This document shows, piece after piece, positions 1 through 5,726 of a stretch of DNA of 6,044 nucleotides. The notes under the pieces are model-generated. The model was not told where the DNA came from. It saw only the letters and a program-made list of their open reading frames with translations, and did no database searches. Position 1 is the first letter of the stretch. Each line of letters begins with the position of its first letter. A program made the translations under genes and the position numbers. Origin of the DNA: Gammaproteobacteria bacterium (lineage in GTDB: Bacteria > Pseudomonadota > Gammaproteobacteria > DSM-16500); the NCBI GenBank assembly GCA_004322325.1, contig SCTP01000284.1, positions 1 to 6,044 of the forward strand. Direction: 5' to 3'.

Positions 1-110
1 GAAAGAAAAAAGTACATAAAAGAATCTATTATTCGATTTAAGATGAAAAAATAAACCGAATTCTACTGAAGCCCTAAAAATATAGTATGCTTATAAGAAA
101 GAAGCCCGCG

Positions 111-114
111 GGAG
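111..114 (+). promoter_or_regulatory. Ribosome binding site of pilT
   Basis: GGAG lies 6 nt upstream of ATG 121 and decides that start over the adjacent GTG at 118. It overlaps the end of a small GC-rich palindrome, CCCGCGGG (105-112), which stands out in the AT-rich leader and could partly mask the site in the mRNA; that effect is inference. Confidence 0.7.
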
Positions 115-120
115 AAAGTG

Positions 121-1170
121 ATGGAAATAACTGACTTACTAGCACTCGGTGTGAAAGAACATGCCTCTGATTTACATCTCATTCCTGGACAACCCCCAAT
201 GGTTCGTATTAATGGTGATTTATCGCCTCTCAAAGACATGCCCGTACTGACGCCTGAAGAAGCAAAACATCTTATCTATAGTGCGATGACACATGATCAG
301 CATGTTGATTTCGAAACGCATTTAGAATTAGACATGGCTGTTTCTTTTCCCAATCTAGGTCATTTTAGGGTGAGTGTATTGCATCAACTACGCGGGGTTG
401 CTGCCGTCTTTCGTGTCATTCCAGAAGACGTACCATCCTTTGAGCAACTCGAATTACCTTCCGTGATCAAATCTTTTCTTTCCTTACACCATGGATTAAT
501 TTTAGTAACCGGCCCCACCGGTTGTGGAAAAAGCACGACACTCGCTGCCATGATTGATTATATTAATTCCATGCGAGCTTCTCATATTATTACGCTTGAA
601 GATCCGATCGAATTTATTCATAAAAGTAAAAAAAGTCTCATCAATCAGCGGCAAATACGCCGAGATAGCACGAGTTTTGCGAATGCATTACGGGCGGCTT
701 TAAGACAAGATCCAGATGTCATTCTATTAGGTGAAATGCGTGATCTTGAAACCATACGCTTGGCATTAACAGCGGCTGAAACCGGACACTTAGTATTAGC
801 AACGCTACATGCGAGCTCCGCTCCGCTTGCTATCAGCCGTATTGTGGATATTTTTCCAACGGCAGAGAAAAATCGAGTACGTAATTTATTAGCTGAATCG
901 ATTCAAGCCGTTCTCTGTCAAAGCTTAGTTAGACGCATTTCTGGCGGACGCGTGGCGGCATTTGAAGTGATGTTATCAACACCGGCTATTCGACATTTAA
1001 TCCGTGAAGATAAAATTGCACACATGGTGATGACAATTCAAACTAATGGTGATATTGGCATGTGCACTATGGATCAATATTTGCAGACGTTAGTTGCAAA
1101 GCATGTGATTAGCTCGGCGGTAGCGCGGAGTGTGGCGGTGAATCAAGAGTGGTTTGCTAATATTGTTTGA
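121..1170 (+). CDS. pilT: PilT, type IV pilus retraction ATPase
   Basis: The product is a hexameric cytoplasmic ATPase that depolymerises type IV pili at the inner-membrane base, driving twitching motility and DNA uptake. It has 349 residues, the usual PilT length. Seen in order: an N-terminal PAS-like domain opening with ASDLHL; Walker A GPTGCGKST (131-139); Asp box TLEDPIEF (158-165); Walker B region DPDVILLGEMRD with the catalytic Glu at 205; His box TGHLVLATLHA (221-231); and AIRHLIRE (289-296), which matches the PilT-specific AIRNLIRE motif that separates PilT from the PilB extension ATPase. A GTG at 118 is directly before ATG 121; GGAG at 111-114 lies 6 nt from the ATG but only 3 nt from the GTG, and family members start M-x-I-T-x-L-L, so ATG is preferred. 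The gene stands alone, without other pil genes, and its last 28 nt overlap the convergent rpn gene. Only a weak -10-like TATAGT (81-86) with no clear -35 was seen upstream. Confidence 0.96.
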   Translation: MEITDLLALGVKEHASDLHLIPGQPPMVRINGDLSPLKDMPVLTPEEAKHLIYSAMTHDQHVDFETHLELDMAVSFPNLGHFRVSVLHQLRGVAAVFRVIPEDVPSFEQLELPSVIKSFLSLHHGLILVTGPTGCGKSTTLAAMIDYINSMRASHIITLEDPIEFIHKSKKSLINQRQIRRDSTSFANALRAALRQDPDVILLGEMRDLETIRLALTAAETGHLVLATLHASSAPLAISRIVDIFPTAEKNRVRNLLAESIQAVLCQSLVRRISGGRVAAFEVMLSTPAIRHLIREDKIAHMVMTIQTNGDIGMCTMDQYLQTLVAKHVISSAVARSVAVNQEWFANIV

Positions 1171-1310
1171 ACTTCTTGGATCTTGGTTACTGGTAATCCT
1201 GTCACCTGAGCGACAAAAGCCATTTCTATGCCTTTAGCTAATAATTGTTTGGCAACCTCTAGTTTGCCTTTTTCTATGCCTTTTTCTATCAACCGTTCTG
1301 CTCCCGTCAT
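1143..1310 (-). CDS. Candidate intragenic RpnS-like small protein
   Basis: An internal in-frame ATG (rpn codon 252) is preceded on the minus strand by AGGGG (1323-1319) with an 8-nt spacer, a better ribosome site than that of the full-length gene. Translation from here gives a 55-residue protein covering only the tail with IEKGIEKG and TGLPVTKIQEV. E. coli rpn genes are reported to make a C-terminal small protein from an internal start that blocks the toxicity of the full-length nuclease. By analogy this could be the antitoxin form. The ribosome site and frame are seen; expression and function are inferred. Chance occurrence of such a site within a gene is quite possible. Confidence 0.38.
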   Translation of the reverse strand: MTGAERLIEKGIEKGKLEVAKQLLAKGIEMAFVAQVTGLPVTKIQEVQTILANHS

Positions 1311-2063
1311 CACTTTTTCCCCTATTTCTTCTGAAATATGTTCATTAATTAGTCTAAAGAAGGTTTCTATATCTTGTATATCCCCGCGCTCTAGGAAGTA
1401 TTGTAGCACAAGGGAAACATAACTTCTGCCACCCGATCGGTCAAGATAGCATAAGACATCAATAATATCGATGATATGAGGTAAAACATCTCGTGCATAA
1501 ATATGCTTTAATGCAAACTCCATAACGCCTGCCCAAGCATATTGCTTTAGCTCTTTATCATCTATCTTCGCCAGGTCAATTAACTGAAATGGCTGCAAAA
1601 AATAACGTTCCACTAGCTCTGGAGGAGCATCTACTAAATCCTTAATATCTGTCGAATAAGAATATGGACGCTCTCCATGATATATCACCATAGGGTAAAT
1701 CAATGGCAACGTTTTTTTCTTTGTCCTTTTAAGATGCTCGTCGATGATATTGCAACTATACTTAAGCATGCGAAAAGCCATTAACTCATCTGGCGTACTT
1801 TGATGTTCCACTAGCAAATAAAGATAAGCTTCACGTTCAGCAATAGTGGTTTTATAAAGTAAATCAACAATAACCTCTTTGCGCATCTCATCAATCTGTG
1901 AACGAGGCTGTAAGACTAAATGATTCAAATTCATGGCCTGACGGATATCGTGCGGCAAATGCATAGTAAAAAATTCACGTGCAACTTGCAAATCAGACAT
2001 TGCTGTTCTGACAAATTTATCATGTGCATGGACAATCTGTTGCGTTTTTGTTTTTCTATTCAT
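1143..2063 (-). CDS. Rpn family PD-(D/E)XK nuclease / putative transposase
   Basis: The 306-residue protein belongs to the Rpn (YhgA-like, Transposase_31) family. In E. coli these are DNA endonucleases that raise RecA-independent recombination and have been linked to phage defence. Seen: the family N-terminal block HAHDKFVRTAM (12-22); the nuclease core with VDLLYK (Asp 67); YLLVEHQST (82-90), the strongly conserved EHQS signature followed by the helix MAFRMLKY (95-102); and the strand PMVIYHG (124-130). The C-terminal 50 residues are a charged helix with IEKGIEKG followed by a TGLPVTKIQEV helix-turn segment, the typical variable Rpn tail. Length is normal and the key residues are present, so it looks intact. 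The start is supported by the N-terminal family block rather than by its weak, A-rich ribosome site. No terminal inverted repeats or target duplications were seen, so it is not a classical insertion sequence. Its 3' end overlaps the convergent pilT end by 28 nt. Confidence 0.93.
   Translation of the reverse strand: MNRKTKTQQIVHAHDKFVRTAMSDLQVAREFFTMHLPHDIRQAMNLNHLVLQPRSQIDEMRKEVIVDLLYKTTIAEREAYLYLLVEHQSTPDELMAFRMLKYSCNIIDEHLKRTKKKTLPLIYPMVIYHGERPYSYSTDIKDLVDAPPELVERYFLQPFQLIDLAKIDDKELKQYAWAGVMEFALKHIYARDVLPHIIDIIDVLCYLDRSGGRSYVSLVLQYFLERGDIQDIETFFRLINEHISEEIGEKVMTGAERLIEKGIEKGKLEVAKQLLAKGIEMAFVAQVTGLPVTKIQEVQTILANHS
1265..1288 (-). repeat. Two perfect 12-bp tandem repeats in the rpn tail
   Basis: The unit TGCCTTTTTCTA (plus strand) occurs twice head to tail at 1265-1276 and 1277-1288. 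On the coding strand it encodes IEKG-IEKG. A related partial copy lies about 50 bp away near 1223-1235, encoding KGIE. The unit is a multiple of three, so slippage would lengthen or shorten the tail helix by four residues without breaking the frame. Confidence 0.8.
1319..1323 (-). promoter_or_regulatory. Internal ribosome binding site within rpn
   Basis: AGGGG on the minus strand lies 8 nt before ATG 1310-1308 (a GTG directly precedes that ATG in the same frame). It would drive the short C-terminal product. A second, weaker internal option is an AGG 5 nt before the ATG at 1523-1521 (codon 181). Confidence 0.38.
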
Positions 2064-2214
2064 GGTTTATTCTTTTTAATTAACGGTGATAATGGCTTAA
2101 AATAAAGAGATTGATATGCTTAAAGATTTGGTTTTGCAGAAAGTTGAGTGGTAATACGCATGAGTAGTTTATTTTCAGATAACTAAAAAATCAATAAAAT
2201 TTTTAAATTTTTTG
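2064..2214. other. Short AT-rich intergenic region, no gene seen
   Basis: This gap lies between the flavin reductase end and the rpn start, both on the minus strand. It is very AT-rich, with A and T tracts around 2185-2214 that can form only a weak A-T stem; no convincing intrinsic terminator was found. No clear -35/-10 pair for rpn was recognised, so whether rpn is read through from the flavin reductase gene cannot be settled here. Confidence 0.5.
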
Positions 2215-2829
2215 TTATTTTGGTCTTTGCATATTAAAAACATTATCGATAACTGCATATTCCATGTAGCCTAATCTTGTAATGGGTTTAATTTTTTTAA
2301 CATCGATTTTTCCATCTACAATGACATTATCATCAATATGAACGCCGATCACCTTGCCAATAACCGCACGATTTGTATTGCCAGGTGAATCGGTTGGTAA
2401 TTGAATACTTTGATAGTAGATACATTCCAATTGAATAGGAGAACCTTTTACTCGTGGCGGCTTAATTAATGTAGAGGGAATCATTTCTACCTGAGCAAAC
2501 AAAAATTCATTTTCGTTACGTGATAAGGATGCTGAAGATAAATTCATAGCTTCACGATGTTCGTAGGTGGCCATATTAACAACAAATTCTCCTTGGGTTT
2601 CGACATTATATAACGTATCTTTTACCGCGCCGTCTGATAGGCTATTCGTAGTTGAAAACATCACCATCGGCGGATTATCACAAACGGCATTAAAGTAACT
2701 GTAAGGTGCTAAATTAATGTTTCCGAGTGTATCTTGGCTAGAAATCCAACCAATAGGACGTGGAACAATAAGTGATTTGAAAGGGTTATGCGGTAATCCG
2801 TGGTTGTTTTTTTCTGTTTCGTAAAACAT
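2215..2829 (-). CDS. Flavin reductase family protein (FMN-binding split barrel)
   Basis: The 204-residue cytoplasmic protein belongs to the flavin reductase-like / flavoredoxin (DIM6/NTAB) family, which binds FMN and typically reduces flavin with NAD(P)H or passes electrons; the actual substrate here is unknown. Seen: the family block VPRPIGWISS (22-31) followed by NLAPYSYFNAV (39-49) and DNPPMVMFS (51-59), which line the FMN site; KDTLYNVETQGEFVVNMAT (70-88); a second barrel segment AVIGKVIGVHID (155-166); and the closing RLGYMEY (185-191). Length is that of the usual family member. The start has GGAG (2843-2840, minus strand) 10 nt upstream and agrees with the family N-terminus. It is transcribed away from the lipoprotein gene, sharing the divergent promoter region, and its neighbours give no pathway. 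Confidence 0.93.
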   Translation of the reverse strand: MFYETEKNNHGLPHNPFKSLIVPRPIGWISSQDTLGNINLAPYSYFNAVCDNPPMVMFSTTNSLSDGAVKDTLYNVETQGEFVVNMATYEHREAMNLSSASLSRNENEFLFAQVEMIPSTLIKPPRVKGSPIQLECIYYQSIQLPTDSPGNTNRAVIGKVIGVHIDDNVIVDGKIDVKKIKPITRLGYMEYAVIDNVFNMQRPK

Positions 2830-2873
2830 AAGCAGCTCACTCCAGGTATAAAATAATTAAAGTTATTTTAACA

Positions 2874-2901
2874 TTGCTAAATTAAAACTGAATGTTATAC
2901 T
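2874..2901 (+). promoter_or_regulatory. Candidate sigma70 promoter for the lipoprotein-muramidase unit
   Basis: TTGCTA (2874-2879) and TATACT (2896-2901) are separated by 16 bp on the plus strand. Transcription would begin near 2908, leaving a leader of about 160 nt before the lipoprotein start. The -10 shares bases with the leftward promoter, so RNA polymerase could bind in only one orientation at a time. Assigned by eye only. Confidence 0.4.
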
Positions 2902-2921
2902 ACCTGCCTTGTCAGAGGCAA
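2894..2921 (-). promoter_or_regulatory. Candidate sigma70 promoter for the flavin reductase gene
   Basis: On the minus strand, TTGCCT (2921-2916) and TATAAC (2899-2894) are separated by 16 bp, matching 4/6 and 5/6 of the sigma70 consensus. Predicted transcription would begin near 2887 and give a leader of roughly 57 nt. The -10 overlaps the opposite-strand -10 of the rightward promoter. Assigned by eye only. Confidence 0.4.
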
Positions 2922-2950
2922 ACTAAAGAAGGATAAATAAGTCCTGACAA
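2909..2950 (+). repeat. Inverted repeat at the start of the rightward leader
   Basis: TTGTCAG (2909-2915) and CTGACAA (2944-2950) are perfect 7-bp inverted arms around 28 nt. They begin almost exactly where transcription from the rightward promoter is predicted. They could be an operator half-site pair or a stem at the mRNA 5' end. The second arm runs into an A-tract, not a T-tract, so it is not a rightward terminator. Confidence 0.4.
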
Positions 2951-2977
2951 AAAAATCATGAGTTTCCCAAGGATAAA
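2929..2977 (+). repeat. 9-bp direct repeat, 40-bp spacing
   Basis: AAGGATAAA occurs at 2929-2937 and again at 2969-2977, 40 bp apart, which is close to four helical turns. Such spacing would put the copies on the same DNA face for a regulator, but a chance match in A-rich DNA is quite likely. Confidence 0.25.
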
Positions 2978-2994
2978 AATCTTGTAATCTTTGC

Positions 2995-3025
2995 TTAGGA
3001 CAGAGCAAAAAAGAATCTGTCTTAG
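2995..3025 (+). repeat. Hairpin in the leader of the lipoprotein gene
   Basis: TTAGGACAGA (2995-3004) pairs with TCTGTCTTAG (3016-3025): 10 pairs in RNA including two G-U, around an 11-nt A-rich loop. It ends about 34 nt before the GGAG ribosome site. No U-tract follows directly, so it is not an ordinary terminator; a role in mRNA stability or translation control is possible but unproven. Confidence 0.4.
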
Positions 3026-3058
3026 CATTAATGAATTAAAATTTTTCACACCGCAAAT

Positions 3059-3062
3059 GGAG
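3059..3062 (+). promoter_or_regulatory. Ribosome binding site of the lipoprotein gene
   Basis: GGAG lies 6 nt before ATG 3069, but directly against ATG 3063 and after ATG 3057. It therefore picks 3069 among the clustered in-frame ATGs, and also argues against the longer reading from TTG 2991. Confidence 0.65.
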
Positions 3063-3068
3063 ATGAAT

Positions 3069-4259
3069 ATGGAAAGGTTAAATTGCAGATTAGTTAAGGT
3101 GTTATTGTGTGTCATTTTATGGCTTCCGCTTATGGCATGCAGGAAAGATGACCCTTGGTATACCACACAACCATCGTGTGTTATCAAAGGTGCTGATCCA
3201 GGAAGAACAGGTGAGTACAAGGCAGAAGGGATTAAGGAATTTCATAATGTAGTTTGGAATACAGTAATAGAAAATACGGATCCCGATCTGGATTTATTAT
3301 GTTATGAAAATAAAATCTTTTACGGCGGTAAAGGATATGATGAAAAAACAGGGAAACTTATCTGGAAGATTCCTGAATTACAAAAGTACCGCTTTGGAGA
3401 ATCAGTTATTTATAAAGGTCATCTGTACTTGAATCTTTATTCTTATAATCAAAAACAGATTCCTAGATATACATATATCGGTATTGCAGATATAAATATC
3501 CCCACTAAAGAAATAAAAATGCTTAATACGCCCCTCGAAGCTAAAAAACATTCGCCTGAAAATATGTTGGCAATTAATGATATGCTTTTCACTAATTCTG
3601 GAGATGATCTTTTTGCTTATTCACTAAAAACCAACCAAGTTGTATGGCATACAGCTACTACCAAGAATAGCACTGGATTGTTGCTAACAACAGATGGCGA
3701 AAGACTATTCACAAGAGACCAAGATAGGCTAGCAGCTTATGATATCAAAACAGGTAAAAAGCAATGGATATTTGATGTACGTAGTATGGATATTATTTAT
3801 AAAGATGGTGTTGTTTATACAGATGGTATAAGAGGTGTTTGGGCGCTTAACCCTAAAACAGGTAAAGTCATTTGGCATTATATTCCTGATAGTATGGATT
3901 ATTATCAATTTTTACCATTTGAGATGCGAGTGAATGAAAAAAATGTTTATGTTGCTAATGAAAATGGATTTGACAAAAATTTCTATGTTTTAGATAGACT
4001 AACGGGAAAGCTAAATTTTAAAATTCATGGCTTAATCAATCCTTTATTACATACAGACGCATTATATGTTGATGATTACATTATTCCTTATTATGAAGAT
4101 TATGTGAACACAATAAAAGTATTAGATGTAAAAAGTCAGCGGTTACATCCTATTCATTTACCAACATCAGCATCTTATAAATTTCCAAAAGATAAAAATT
4201 TACTGTTATTCAAATATGATATAGATAAAAAAGAAGTTATTTTGACTTTAATAAATTAA
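3069..4259 (+). CDS. Lipoprotein with PQQ-like beta-propeller repeats
   Basis: The 396-residue protein has a clear lipoprotein signal peptide: a positively charged start, a hydrophobic core VLLCVILWLPL (11-21) and lipobox LMAC (21-24). Lipidation would be at Cys 24; Arg rather than Asp follows, which favours outer-membrane sorting. The mature part is a PQQ-like beta-propeller. It opens with GADPGRTGEY and VVW (41-63), a typical first-blade block. Blade-end motifs of the form (D/N)xKTGKxxW recur: DEKTGKLIW (91-99), SLKTNQVVW (185-193), DIKTGKKQW (225-233), NPKTGKVIW (261-269) and DRLTGKLNF (309-317). The repeat style is that of BamB-like and PQQ-like proteins. The fold does not require PQQ and no dehydrogenase catalytic region was seen, so it is probably a binding or scaffold protein. 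The ATG at 3069 is chosen by its ribosome site and because it gives the cleanest signal peptide; the longer reading from 2991 adds a non-signal-like extension. A 27-nt gap to the muramidase gene suggests an operon. True function is unknown. Confidence 0.85.
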   Translation: MERLNCRLVKVLLCVILWLPLMACRKDDPWYTTQPSCVIKGADPGRTGEYKAEGIKEFHNVVWNTVIENTDPDLDLLCYENKIFYGGKGYDEKTGKLIWKIPELQKYRFGESVIYKGHLYLNLYSYNQKQIPRYTYIGIADINIPTKEIKMLNTPLEAKKHSPENMLAINDMLFTNSGDDLFAYSLKTNQVVWHTATTKNSTGLLLTTDGERLFTRDQDRLAAYDIKTGKKQWIFDVRSMDIIYKDGVVYTDGIRGVWALNPKTGKVIWHYIPDSMDYYQFLPFEMRVNEKNVYVANENGFDKNFYVLDRLTGKLNFKIHGLINPLLHTDALYVDDYIIPYYEDYVNTIKVLDVKSQRLHPIHLPTSASYKFPKDKNLLLFKYDIDKKEVILTLIN

Positions 4260-4286
4260 ACAATATACAAACATGGAGATTATGAT

Positions 4287-5726
4287 ATGACTACGCCATT
4301 TTTTACCACGTTAACTCAAGAAGGTGCAGAAGATAGATTGAGCACTGTACAAGAAACTTTATCTGAGATAGAAGCAAGTGGAATTACTCAACTTACCGCC
4401 AAGGACTTACAAAAGGAACTGGAAAATAATGGGATGGAGAGCCATTTATTCAAAGCAATTCAAATTTTTCTTGAAAATGCAAATATGGAGGGTTTGAGCC
4501 CTACAACCTATTACGATCAACATGATAAAAACGGTAACCCCGCTGGTGATTTAACCATTGGTATTGGATTAAATTTAAATGTCAGCACAACTCCTTTGGC
4601 CTTATTTTATAAGGCTATGCCAGACGTTACATGGGATAAAGAAAGCACCCAACCAGGACATGAAGGTAAAATTGGTATATTGATAGACGAACATTTGCCG
4701 GATAAAACTTACGGAGATGAATTCTATAATCCCGATGATAAAACAAATGGCTTATCTACCGACCAAGTTTACCAAATGCTTTACTACACCCTGATCGGTG
4801 CTCAAAATGTCCCTTCTGAAACAGGAAAAACGTACACCTACCCCGGCCAAATTAACAAGCTGAACAGCGTACTTAAAAAATATCAACTCGATAAGCAGTC
4901 CTTTACACCCAACCAACTTATCGCCTTACTCAGCCTTACCTATAATAGATCATCCTTATTTGGTAAAGAATTAGCTGCTCGTCTAAAAGACATGCTAGAC
5001 TCAAAAAATGATGGTGCCGTTTTATTAGAGATGATCGAATGTTCAAATAGAAATGCTCAGACATGTAAGTCAGGTGTCAACGGCGTACAAAATCGACGTT
5101 TAATGGAAGCTGCTCTTTTCCACGGTGACCCAAAAATCGTCGCCATGACTACACAACAATATAATGTGCTCAAGAAAAACTGTGCGGGTAAAGGTTATGA
5201 TTTCGCTGGAATCCCAAACCACTATGTCCTCCTAGGTGACTACACAAATTCCGATTCCCCTCAACCCCCTGTCCCTGGCTCAAGTTGCCATCCTAATTCA
5301 ACTATTTATTTAGGAACAAATCATCAAGACCACTTTGGAGTTGACCCTAACTCTGGTCAACAAGCTTATGGTGGTGCTGACAAAGATACTTATACAGCAA
5401 AATCAACCTCCTCTTCACCCACTGTTACTCTTGCTAATAAAGGTGATAATCCAATCTTCCTATCTGGCGATGAAGACCACGATACGTATGATTTAGACCA
5501 AGCAGGCCATGTCACTATCTCTGACAGCGATGGTCAGGGTGTAATTTATAACAGCAAAGACGTACTTAACGGCTTTATGTTTTCCACACCAACGCCTGAT
5601 CTGTATCAGTTTCTGGGTAACGCTACTTTGGGTCAATATAACCTCAATTTAATTTCATCCGAGTATGATCAAACGATAAATAGGAAATTATGTAGCCATA
5701 TCCACAGCTCCAACCCCCTCTTCTGA
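4287..5726 (+). CDS. GH24 lysozyme-like muramidase with RTX-like repeats, frameshifted
   Basis: Residues about 55-285 resemble T4-type lysozymes (GH24), which cleave the MurNAc-GlcNAc bond of peptidoglycan. The catalytic Glu and Asp are E68 and D77, nine apart as in T4 lysozyme (E11, D20), and LTIGIGLN (89-96) supplies the Thr (T90) and the TIGxG strand. ALLSLTYN (213-220) and QNRRLMEAALF (268-278) match the family's ALxSFxFN and RRxxExxLF blocks. Residues about 336-430 look like degenerate RTX calcium-binding repeats: GGADKDTY (362-369), SGDEDHDTY (393-401) and ISDSDGQGVIY (411-421). There is no signal peptide, so if exported, a type I (C-terminal signal) or another leaderless route is likely. 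GGAG at 4275-4278, 8 nt before the ATG, supports the start. After about N465 the reading becomes unlike protein (RKLCSHIHSSN) and stops, while the +1 frame continues; the gene is probably truncated by a frameshift. The N-terminal 50 residues are charged and helical, with no domain recognised. Confidence 0.82.
   Translation: MTTPFFTTLTQEGAEDRLSTVQETLSEIEASGITQLTAKDLQKELENNGMESHLFKAIQIFLENANMEGLSPTTYYDQHDKNGNPAGDLTIGIGLNLNVSTTPLALFYKAMPDVTWDKESTQPGHEGKIGILIDEHLPDKTYGDEFYNPDDKTNGLSTDQVYQMLYYTLIGAQNVPSETGKTYTYPGQINKLNSVLKKYQLDKQSFTPNQLIALLSLTYNRSSLFGKELAARLKDMLDSKNDGAVLLEMIECSNRNAQTCKSGVNGVQNRRLMEAALFHGDPKIVAMTTQQYNVLKKNCAGKGYDFAGIPNHYVLLGDYTNSDSPQPPVPGSSCHPNSTIYLGTNHQDHFGVDPNSGQQAYGGADKDTYTAKSTSSSPTVTLANKGDNPIFLSGDEDHDTYDLDQAGHVTISDSDGQGVIYNSKDVLNGFMFSTPTPDLYQFLGNATLGQYNLNLISSEYDQTINRKLCSHIHSSNPLF

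Noticed and set aside
1228..1422. Plus-strand open frame of 64 codons
   Set aside because: It lies antisense within the rpn 3' half, has no ribosome site and a biased Ser-rich composition typical of a shadow frame.
1143..2063. rpn as part of an insertion sequence
   Set aside because: No terminal inverted repeats, target duplications or second transposase were seen flanking the gene. The 'transposase' name is a family label.
1920..2105. Plus-strand open frame of 61 codons
   Set aside because: It is mostly antisense to the conserved rpn N-terminus, with no ribosome site or recognisable domain.
2160..2214. Possible intrinsic terminator after the flavin reductase gene
   Set aside because: Only A and T tracts pair here; there is no GC-containing stem, so it is not distinguishable from AT-rich background.
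2991..3068. Longer N-terminus for the lipoprotein (from TTG 2991)
   Set aside because: It would place a charged, non-signal stretch before the hydrophobic core, lacks a ribosome site and overlaps a leader hairpin. GGAG at 3059-3062 fits ATG 3069.
2912..3220. Minus-strand open frame of 102 codons
   Set aside because: It covers the leader and the lipoprotein signal-peptide region in antisense and has no recognisable protein features; the plus-strand lipobox and propeller are much stronger.
5714..5718. C5 run as the frameshift site
   Set aside because: The +1 frame already reads protein-like (GNYVAIST) about 30 nt earlier while the original frame reads poorly there, so the shift most likely lies before the C run.
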